Positions 10,712-18,929 of a stretch of DNA of 22,776 nt are shown here, piece after piece (the stretch's first letter is position 1; each line of letters begins with the position of its first letter). The notes under the pieces are model-generated. The model was not told where the DNA came from and did no database searches. It saw only the letters and a list, made by a program, of their open reading frames with translations. This stretch comes from Euprymna scolopes (lineage: Eukaryota > Mollusca > Cephalopoda > Sepiida > Sepiolidae): positions 58,892,614-58,915,389 of the forward strand of contig CM044502.1 of NCBI GenBank assembly GCA_024364805.1, written 5' to 3'. A program made the translations under genes and the position numbers.

Positions 10712-11465
10712 AAATAATGGATATAAGGAAACCAAATTAGAATATATACAACTGTCGAGCAAATCACACATCTAGAAAACCCCCGTAAAATAAAAATCAT
10801 TTTGTTCATCCCCTCTTTCAATCAAATAGTCCAAACCAACCTTAGGAAAAAAATCATTAATCTCATTAAACTACATTACCTTCAATCGAACAACATCCGC
10901 CACAAAATATTTAACAAAAACAACTATTAAGTTAAGCTACAACTGCGATAATAACTTTAAAAAATAATAAAAAAAACATAACAAAATGTTAAGCAATTAC
11001 ACAGATTAAAATCTGGAGAATAGAATAATGAAAACATTCAGTTGTATTTGCAAATCTAAATGCGTCCTTATACTAAATTGCCTCATGAACTCTGTCATTT
11101 ATCAAGCTCGTATTTGAGCCAAGCAGGACCCCACCATTTGCAAATTCTACATCAGTCACACCAGTAATACTTTTAAACAGAGATATACAGGCCGTAAAAC
11201 TCCTTTCTAAATCCAAATCATAGAGATAAAACACCATTAGCTTCATATTACAATGATATACCAAGTAAAAACTTAACACAAATTGTTAACTTGGAAATAT
11301 TTTTAAAAAATCACAAACTTGCCAGTAACTACATTTATCTTGTTTACTTTGTTTAAATGAAAAACTCTTTATCAGAAAATTTAAGGATATGGACAGACTC
11401 TTGAATAAGAAACACAGGAAACCTCAATAAATTGTAAGCATTTAAAATCACACCGGCTTTCTCAC
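10712..11465 (+). mobile_element. Penelope-like element remnant with GIY-YIG endonuclease
   Basis: Right part of a PLE. Translated motifs in order are GYKE followed by LEYI (about 10719-10755), a region matching the PLE block RKRKIIWFNPPFS (here RKIKIILFIPSFN, about 10785-10823) followed by IFNKNN, then SYNCDNNFKK (about 10942-10971), a Cys-containing segment (CICKSKC), SVIYQAR (about 11092-11112), KFYIS (GIY-YIG second motif position), NTFKQRYTG and, at about 11360-11400, EKLFIRKFKDMDRLLNKK. The GIY-YIG nuclease nicks target DNA for element insertion. The order and spacing fit the family well. The copy is broken in several places and cannot be active. It ends about 10 bases before a Helitron terminus. 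The 68-codon minus frame at 11073-11279 is antisense to this domain and is not a gene. Confidence 0.75.
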
Positions 11466-11475
11466 GTATTAAATA

Positions 11476-11763
11476 CTAGCGGGGGTACCCGGCGTTGCCC
11501 GGGTGTTTGGAGGTGTGTATTGGTGAGGATGGGTAGGTTAAAACAATCCTGTTAAAAAAAAGCTGGTCGATTGTTTGGAGGGGTAAAATAATAGTTTTAG
11601 TATAAAGGTAAGCTTGAACCCCGAACTTTGACGCGAAGGTGGAAAGGAAATGGAAAAAAAACCTTGCGACGTAACCATCGCGACCACGAGAACAGATGAA
11701 TTGAAAAGCGTTTTGAGTTGACGTTTGTAAACCGAAATTAGCAGGTGCGACAACATCAAGTTG
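11476..11763 (-). mobile_element. Helitron, 3' end, running into assembly gap
   Basis: The minus strand ends in CTAG (11476-11479) next to a T (plus-strand A 11475), preceded by a hairpin ACCCGG/CCGGGT (plus-strand 11487-11492 with 11499-11504). About 45 terminal bases match the 441-bp copy, then the interiors differ, so this is a different Helitron subfamily sharing the terminus. The 5' end is not visible. It lies in the gap or beyond it. No Rep or helicase coding was recognised in the 288 visible bases. Confidence 0.7.
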
Positions 11764-12559
11764 NNNNNNNNNNNNNNNNNNNNNNNNNNNNNNNNNNNNN
11801 NNNNNNNNNNNNNNNNNNNNNNNNNNNNNNNNNNNNNNNNNNNNNNNNNNNNNNNNNNNNNNNNNNNNNNNNNNNNNNNNNNNNNNNNNNNNNNNNNNNN
11901 NNNNNNNNNNNNNNNNNNNNNNNNNNNNNNNNNNNNNNNNNNNNNNNNNNNNNNNNNNNNNNNNNNNNNNNNNNNNNNNNNNNNNNNNNNNNNNNNNNNN
12001 NNNNNNNNNNNNNNNNNNNNNNNNNNNNNNNNNNNNNNNNNNNNNNNNNNNNNNNNNNNNNNNNNNNNNNNNNNNNNNNNNNNNNNNNNNNNNNNNNNNN
12101 NNNNNNNNNNNNNNNNNNNNNNNNNNNNNNNNNNNNNNNNNNNNNNNNNNNNNNNNNNNNNNNNNNNNNNNNNNNNNNNNNNNNNNNNNNNNNNNNNNNN
12201 NNNNNNNNNNNNNNNNNNNNNNNNNNNNNNNNNNNNNNNNNNNNNNNNNNNNNNNNNNNNNNNNNNNNNNNNNNNNNNNNNNNNNNNNNNNNNNNNNNNN
12301 NNNNNNNNNNNNNNNNNNNNNNNNNNNNNNNNNNNNNNNNNNNNNNNNNNNNNNNNNNNNNNNNNNNNNNNNNNNNNNNNNNNNNNNNNNNNNNNNNNNN
12401 NNNNNNNNNNNNNNNNNNNNNNNNNNNNNNNNNNNNNNNNNNNNNNNNNNNNNNNNNNNNNNNNNNNNNNNNNNNNNNNNNNNNNNNNNNNNNNNNNNNN
12501 NNNNNNNNNNNNNNNNNNNNNNNNNNNNNNNNNNNNNNNNNNNNNNNNNNNNNNNNNNN
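11764..12559. other. Assembly gap (796 Ns)
   Basis: Unknown bases. The right side of the gap is a TA array, so simple-sequence collapse is the likely cause of the break. The long frames that seem to cross it are artefacts. Confidence 1.

Positions 12560-12590
<31 letters not shown>
12560..12590. repeat. (TA)n microsatellite at gap edge
   Basis: A TA array of at least 31 bases. Its true length is unknown because it begins at the gap. Confidence 0.95.
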
Positions 12591-12592
<2 letters not shown>

Positions 12593-13448
12593 AGATTTCA
12601 TCATAAATGCCAATTAAATATGTTCCCAACACTTCCTATCCGTAATATCAGACGGAAAAACACCTATCCATCTAAATATTCTCAAGTTAAACATTCACTA
12701 AATCCAGAAGCACACCCTTCTAAAATAACCACACACGTGAAAAATCCAATTTAACCACACTCACCACTTACAAACTGTTTCTATACACACTCTAAATATT
12801 CAATATTTCCCTATTCCCAGCTACTATAGAATTAATATTTAGCATATGCATGTATGCCATACGCCTTAAATATGTCCCCTTATTTTTTTTTAAGATTCAC
12901 GCGTAACATAAATGTCAAAGTAAAATTCAGCTAAGATGTGTGCGTGCTGCTCGCGTCCCCCTCTGTAACTCTGATAATACTGAAATGGAATTTCATTTAG
13001 TACAACCTTACCCTAAAAAATTGAAATACACTATTATCTCGTAAGCGAAAACATACACTAGAAATATTATGTCTCTCTTCTCCTGACAATTAATAGCTAT
13101 ATTTCTACTATAATGAACCTTCTAACAAACATCTTTAAAACCGCTAACCTGGATGCTGATACATATTTTATATACCACAATTACTAAGCACGGTCTAAAT
13201 CTAAATGATAAATGATGCACGTCGCTACATGATATACACGTTAAAAACACCCTCAACAATACCCGTGTGCATCTACGCCGGGGAATTATGTAACATATCA
13301 ATATATGGATACGTGAGCATACGTAGTTTTTTTTGCGTGTACAAGATCCGTGGGCATTACTATTTGTAAATAATTTATATAACCTTTTGCTGAACGTCGA
13401 TTTTCATTTTTCATTAAGATTTTCTCTTTTGAATGAAAACGTTGTTGT
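12591..13448. other. A/C-rich DNA without recognised genes
   Basis: The plus strand has more A and C than T and G, most visibly at 12600-12800. The same skew is present in the PLE piece at 10760-11465 and at 730-945. It could be PLE 3' non-coding sequence, but no coding match supports this. Confidence 0.35.
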
Positions 13449-13488
13449 CTGAAGAGTTCTCTAGTTACTAATGACTAGAAGACTAAAA
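13449..13488 (+). ncRNA. Hammerhead-ribozyme-like motif (decayed?)
   Basis: CTGAAGA (13449-13455) fits the hammerhead core CTGANGA. It is followed at once by a 10-bp stem with one mismatch, GTTCTCTAGT (13456-13465) with ACTAGAAGAC (13474-13483), closed by an 8-base loop. The pair next to the core is G-C, as in the standard motif. After the stem comes TAAAA where GAAA is expected, so one core base differs. Convincing stems I and III were not found. PLE terminal repeats are known to carry such motifs. The match may be a fossil or chance. Confidence 0.3.
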
Positions 13489-13899
13489 CATGATTATGAG
13501 TGTGTAGCATCACATTACTGCTTACATATTGCAATCACAAGGCTATTTCTTGCTCCAATTGCTAAGCCTTTACATAACAGCCACCAAAACAATCCCATAG
13601 GATTCGATGTATATGAAGTTAAAAAAAACTCGTGCGCCTCAACCTAGAATCGAAAAAAAAAACATTTAGCTTATTATTTACCTATTTATTTGACGCTAAT
13701 GGCTGAGCAATAAAGACATGTTTGCTTCAAGGCTAACAATTAAAACATGAACCAATCGCTTGCATATCCGTAACGCTGTTATTCGACCTTAACAGGGCGA
13801 GTTTCCTTTTTATTAATTTTGGCATTTTTGATGTTTGTAGACCAAAAACAGTCAGCGACTTTGGTAGGTAATCTTTTAAATTAACATGCAATATAAATA

Positions 13900-13919
13900 A
13901 ATATATATATATATATATT

Positions 13920-13976
<57 letters not shown>
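13900..13976. repeat. (TA)n microsatellite, interrupted
   Basis: Two TA arrays separated by TTTGTG at about 13918-13923. Confidence 0.97.
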
Positions 13977-13978
<2 letters not shown>

Positions 13979-14935
13979 AGACGTGTGGTAAATATAATGT
14001 TTTTACCCAAAAATTGCGCAAGAATATATAATGTACAATATCTGCATGGATACAATTGCATGTAATAGTTTACTAAATATGATCAGCCCATAAGAAAACC
14101 GAACAAAATGAAACGGGAATTAATTAACAGGAATGTTTAGAATCCCAATGAACTAGTTGTTCCTCCTACAACTGGGGGGAAAACCCTTACAGCTAGCTAC
14201 TAAATCTTAATATACATTTTACCTCCAAGACGATTGCGTTTGTCTTACCTGCATGCAAAAGAAAAACTCCCCCTTTCTTCAATCTAAACCTTACCTGTAA
14301 CTCAAAAATCCTAATGGAGATCTATCTGTAAATAAATAACCCCTTTTCTCTTGAACGCTAACAATCTACTCCTTCCCACCTAGCCGCCACTAAACTCCCA
14401 CATTGCTCCGCATTTGTAGTGGACTCGCTAACTTCCAGCCCCAACCCTCACATGCAAACTCTTTTAATAGCCATCACTAAACATCTATACATTTCTACCT
14501 CTAAGGCATGCATTAGAGCTCATTCCTATCCAGTAAGGGATTTAAAAGCCTAAGCACTCAGAGGCAGGTATTTAACAGCCAAAGTACTCAGAAGCAAAGC
14601 GATCTGCATTACATAGCTGTCTCCTCGAGAGTTTTGCAACGATTAATACGAAATTTAACCGACACTCCTTGTTATGCAAAATGTTCCATGACTCTTACTT
14701 GAAAATACCTACAACTTCAATCTATTCGCACCTACTGAAAACCTGCCCATATATCTATTCACCTAATTACGCATGACTCAAAACTTTCTGTTATATCCAT
14801 ACTATATTGCACTTACATCTTAACGCTCCTATAATCTAAAATAGTCTGGGCACAACTCGTAGCTCAATTCTTAATACATACTCATACTGTAACATTATCC
14901 TTGAGCTAAGCCAATATAAATAAAATAAATAAAAA
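13977..14935. other. A/C-rich DNA, no recognised genes
   Basis: About 960 bases with A/C excess on the plus strand and scattered C runs. It ends in an AATAAA-rich stretch (about 14915-14936) that resembles the tail of a retroposed sequence. No protein motif was found in the frames examined. Confidence 0.4.
14538..14596. repeat. About 29-bp tandem duplication
   Basis: GGATTTAAAAGCC...CACTCAGAGGCA (14538-14566) is followed by the diverged copy GGTATTTAACAGCC...TACTCAGAAGCA (14567-14596). Confidence 0.7.
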
Positions 14936-15119
14936 GGGTAAGACTCAAACCACATTATCTCCTCCCTAACAAGCCTTCTTACCATCATAGATGCTTACAC
15001 TGCATGAACTCAACTCACCCCCTTATACATTAACAATTAAATAGCAATGTCCCTTAATCACTTTGAGGAGTGTAACTGATCAGCAGAAACATAACCTCCA
15101 CAGACTAACACAATAACAC

Positions 15120-15939
15120 TAACTAACCACGGGGTTCGCAGAAATAGCTGGATTAGAACATAGGCGCAGAGCAAACCCTCTCAGCGCTGACGGACCCAGT
15201 GGGTATTCCCAGATCATCCATCTAGGAGAAGGAAAACTCTAAAACTACACCAAAGGGGAGGGAGGCCTCTTCAGTCTTAGATGACAACTTTTCTAGAGCT
15301 GGTGACTCAAACAAATTCACCGGTTTGCAAACCTAAAGCTGCTTAAGGAGTAGATAGGATCTGTCTATCGCCCGGCTTCCATACTCCTTCTTTGCCTATT
15401 AGTCAAGCGCAGAGACACTATCTCAGTTATTCGACAGAAACACCCAGCGGTAGATCTTGTTTCTTGGCTAGGGCAACGAACGCCGTTTTTCCCCATTCTT
15501 AGCACATCCCACCTGTAAAACTGGGCATTTGGTAGTGCTTGAGTACGATATATGCCTGAGCAATTAGATTGCGTTGACCTTCTTCTAATGGGTTGAGGGT
15601 ACCGGATTGACAGTTTCTGGCTGCTGTTCGCGACTGGTAGTACGGGAGCCCTAACTCTTTGGTAGCGCTTAGAGCAGCTGCTCCATCAACAGTTGAATAA
15701 TATCGGGTTATTTGTAGTGCCATGACGCGCATGGAAAGGGACACTGCACTCATCCCCGGTGGGTTTTCCTGAGGCCACAAACCTAATTGGAGAACAGTCA
15801 GCTGATGGTCTACTTGTGATGCATGTCTGATGCTCTGCATAACCTCTTATTTAGCTCCCCCTTACCTTAACCGAAACTCTTTAAAAATATGACGACAGTA
15901 CAATAAAAAAATAAGCTTAAACTAGGCTTAGGGACAAAC
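15120..15939 (+). other. GC-richer region upstream of LINE A, possible 5' part
   Basis: Base composition shifts from AT-rich to near balanced at about 15120 and stays so into the LINE A coding part. A 5' untranslated region or a lost ORF1 of the LINE is the simplest reading. No plus-strand ORF1 or CCHC zinc-knuckle motif was seen. The left boundary is not marked by a recognisable target duplication. Confidence 0.4.
15499..15840 (-). other. Unassigned 113-codon antisense open frame
   Basis: The longest uninterrupted frame in the window apart from the LINE endonuclease and the antisense frame in the LINE fragment. It starts at ATG and ends TAA on the minus strand. Its composition is balanced and not low-complexity (GLWPQENPPG, YYSTVDGAAALSATKELG). 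I recognise no domain. It lies antisense within the GC-rich region just upstream of the plus-strand LINE endonuclease. It could be an exon of an unrelated sequence, an antisense frame of the LINE 5' region, or chance. Confidence 0.2.
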
Positions 15940-15948
15940 AAATTCAAC

Positions 15949-16725
15949 TTGCCTCCTCCTTTGAGGCTTGCATTCACAAATATCCGCGGGCTTAGAACAA
16001 ATTTAGCTGATTATGAAGCATTTCTCTTAACAAATACCCCGGATATCTTAGCACTAAGTGAGACTAACCTACACTCCTCCATCCCCTCTAACAACGTAAA
16101 CATGCCTGGATATCTCCCACTCTGCCGTAAGGACTCTGACAGAAATATGCACGGACTTGGAATTTACATTCGTAATACACTCCCCCTGACTGGAGAAACA
16201 AACCTAGAAACAGATGATCAAGCCATTATATGTTTTAGACTAAACATGCAACACAATATTAGCTACTTTTATTTTCTCTACCGCTCTCCCTCGATTCAGG
16301 ACTGCACCATAATAAACAAAGTTTCTGGTAGCATAGACGCGGCACTGTCCCTCGACACTAGCGCACAAATACATGTATTTGGTGACTTTAATGTCCACCA
16401 CAAAAACTGGCTTTGATTCTCTACTTACACAGATGCAGCGGGCAGCACAACTCATAGCTTCACCATATCTCACTCCCTATCACAAATTGTTACGTTTCCA
16501 ACCCGTTTCCCTGACCAGGAAGAACAACACGCATCACTTCTAGATCTGTTTTTGACCACAGTTCCCGATGACTGCATAAAGAAGGCTCACAGCCCACTCG
16601 GGGATGCTGATCATGCAGTGATAATGGTTGAAATCGCCCTAAACTCTAGAGCCAAAACTGAAGAGCCAATGCCCAAAACAACGGATATTATAATAAGGCT
16701 GACTGAGAAGCCATCAGGGAACTAA
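15949..16725 (+). pseudogene. LINE A endonuclease domain
   Basis: The EEP-type (APE-like) endonuclease nicks target DNA to start reverse transcription. All catalytic landmarks are visible: FTNIRGL near the start (Asn), LALSETNL (Glu), FLYRSPS (Tyr/Arg region), GDFN (16381-16392, Asp and Asn) and DADHAV (about 16605-16622, the Asp-His pair). One TGA (16414-16416) interrupts the frame right after GDFNVHHKNWL. The same frame then continues to about 16725, so apart from that stop the domain is intact. No ATG precedes the domain. The frame opens after a TAA at about 15904-15906 and the first in-frame start-like codon is TTG at 15949, so the true start is lost or lay in another exon or ORF. Confidence 0.85.
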
Positions 16726-18625
16726 TCAGAGACGTCCCATTGAGAAATATTTTTCTCTCCCTGCTGAACAGTGTGCAACCGAGACCACTGATTGGTTCAA
16801 AACTGCAATCGAAGCGCATGTTCCCATGCGGAAATTTTAAAGTAAGCCCCACTCTCCCCAATGGTTTACGTCGACTTGCGCAACTGCCATTGCTCAAAAG
16901 CAGCATGCATACCGCAGGTTTAACCGACATAAGTCCAGTTCAAACAGACTGAAATATATAGAAGCTAGAAATAACGTTAAGAAAGAAATAGCGACAGCTT
17001 AGAGAGAATTTACGGAAACCACTAAAAAGCGCATCGAAGCCCAAAAACTAGGTACTCGAGACTTCTGGAAAATCTACAACAGTGTTGTAAATAATGGGCC
17101 ATCAACAATTCCCCCACTAACCAACAATCACGAGATTGTCTCCTCAGCAACCGACAAGGCTAACATGCTTGCCAGTCGGTATGCCTCAAACTCCCTACTG
17201 GACACTTGCAACCACCCCCTACCTGACTTTCCTATGCGGACAGACGTCACACCAGACGATCTGAAAATCACCCCTGCTCAGGTGCATGCTATCATAAAAA
17301 ACCTTGACACTTCAAAAGCATGTGGACCCGATTTCATCCCAGCTGTGCTATTAAAATTGCTCAGTTGAAGTAGCTCCAGTTCTCTCCAAACTCTACAACA
17401 AATGCATTAATGAAGCTTGCTTCCGGGCTGTAGGAAAACTGCTTCTGTTGTAACAGTATTCAAGAATTCTGGCGAAAGGACTGACCCATCACATTATCGC
17501 CCCATTAGCCTCCTCCCACTTTTTGCTAAAATATTTGGGACCTTAATTAACCATGCTCTAGTCCATCACCTTACAGATGCTAAACTTCTGACTGACAAAC
17601 AATATGAATTTAGACAAGCCCGTTCCACAGCAGACATCCGAACTGTAGCCTCTGAACGTATATACCATTAATACGAAAAAGCGGGGGAGGGCAGAGCTGT
17701 AGCTCTAGATATATCTAAGGCTTTTGACAGGGTATGGCATGAGGGTCTCCTCAGGAAAATTAAATCATACGGTATCACTGGTAGAATACTTAACATAATT
17801 AAATCCTTCTTAGATAAGAGAAAAATCCAGGTTGTCCTCGACGGTCGTACATCGAAACAATATGATATAAATGCGGGGGTGCCCCAGGGTTCTATCCTTA
17901 GACCTCTATTTTTCCTGATAATCATAAATGCCCTCCCCGACAAAATTTTCTCTGAGATGGTTATATATGCTGATGACACTACACTCTATGGCAGACACGA
18001 CAGGAAGACGAAGAACACATTTTTAAATAAATGGCAGAAAGACTAGAGGAAGACCTCCAATCTGTGGTTGAATGGGGACAAAAGTGGTTGGTCGCGTTCA
18101 ATGCCGCCAAGACTAAACTAGTTTCATTCAATAATTACACGAAACCCTCTCTACCACCTATAGCAATGGCCAACGACTCTTTATCTGAGCGTACATCTTT
18201 CAAACTCCTTGCAACTACTAACACCCGAAAGTATCCTTTACCTATATAAGGCTGGTGCATCTGCTACTAGTCTCTCGCTCCTTGACAAGGTTCAAAAGAG
18301 AGTCGCGAACCTGATAGGTCCTGAACTGGCCTCTAAGCTTCAGCCTCTGTCCCATCTACGAAATGTTGCATCCCTCTGCCTTTTCTACACGTATTTTAGT
18401 GGTGAATGCTCTGACGAACTGCAAACAGTTGTGTCCCCACGACGTGAGCACCCTCGACAAACCCGACAGGCTGCTAAATCCCACCCCAACACTGTAGAGA
18501 TCCCTAGATGTAAAAGATATTTTTACTCCAATAGTTTCTTCCCCAGTACGGCTAGACTCTGGAATTTCATTCCAGTCCCTGCTTCCCCAACAGTACTGAT
18601 GTGCAGAAGTTCAAGTGTAACGTGA
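16726..18625 (+). pseudogene. LINE A linker, reverse transcriptase and C-terminus
   Basis: Linker pieces (TDWFKTAIEAHV, FWKIYNSVVNNG) lead to the RT: SKACGPDFIP (about 17318), YRPISLLPLFAKIF (about 17495-17536), YEFRQARSTAD, ALDISKAFDRVWHEGLL (about 17702-17752), VPQGSILRPLFFL (about 17880-17918) and YADD (17966-17977). The Gly of SILGP is Arg here and the Gly of QYGFR is Glu. After KLLA (about 18214) the sequence jumps to LTPESILYLYK, and YLYKA then runs straight into GASATSLSLLDKVQ. These jumps mark two deletions compared with LINE B and the family pattern. The C-terminus has LQPLSHLRNVASL and FFPSTARLWNFIP. Stops near 17000 and 17669-17671 and frame changes near 16745, 17365, 18025 and 18210 disable it. 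Confidence 0.85.
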
Positions 18626-18750
18626 ACCGGACATCTTGCTGCCCAAATCATACATAGTACCCCAGTAGTTGTTGCCCCTGATAGTAGCCCCCTACTCAAA
18701 AGTGGGAATTTGCCTTGTTTGGGGTGAAAATGTAATTAAAAAAAGAAAAG
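18626..18750 (+). other. LINE A 3' UTR and A-rich tail
   Basis: About 110 bases of moderate GC followed by TTAAAAAAAGAAAAG. The tail fits the 3' end of a LINE. The DNA after it returns to the AT-rich background. Confidence 0.6.
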
Positions 18751-18889
18751 AATATGCATATTAGCTAGAGTTTTGCAGCTGAACTCGATTCTACGACCCA
18801 TATATAACAAAGTTGTATTTAATTTTTGAGTATATAGAAAAAGTTTTCGATATTACTATCCATACACGAAAAAAAACAAATTTATAGGA

Positions 18890-18891
<2 letters not shown>

Positions 18892-18926
<35 letters not shown>

Positions 18927-18929
18927 TAT
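18892..18929. repeat. (TA)n microsatellite, short
   Basis: A TA array with one CA interruption near 18921. Confidence 0.95.

Larger units (their letters stand above)
15940..18750 (+). mobile_element. LINE family A, long copy (EN + RT)
   Basis: A Jockey/CR1-group non-LTR retrotransposon. It runs from an apurinic-type endonuclease through a linker, reverse transcriptase and C-terminal region to a short 3' UTR and an A-rich tail (about 18737-18750). It keeps all major domains but has stops, several frame changes and two internal deletions in the part after the RT core. It lacks a visible ORF1. The fragment at 4429-5425 is a second copy of the same family in the same orientation. LINE B at 7534-9740 is a relative of a different family. 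Confidence 0.88.

Noticed and set aside
11073-11279. 68-codon minus-strand frame
   Set aside because: The plus strand carries GIY-YIG PLE motifs over the same bases, which explains the openness better.
12560-12600. TA array plus GAGAT as the 5' end (TC...) of the minus-strand Helitron
   Set aside because: The reverse complement begins TCTCAATATAT, which is only loosely like the known TCTATATATC start, and the gap prevents linking it to the 3' end at 11476.
11538-12632. Four very long frames on both strands
   Set aside because: They pass through 796 Ns and consist almost entirely of unknown residues.
16688-16930. 80-codon minus-strand frame
   Set aside because: Antisense shadow of the LINE A linker, as is the frame at 16240-16473 for the endonuclease.
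17668-17979. 103-codon minus-strand frame
   Set aside because: It is antisense to the LINE A reverse transcriptase core, including YADD on the plus strand.
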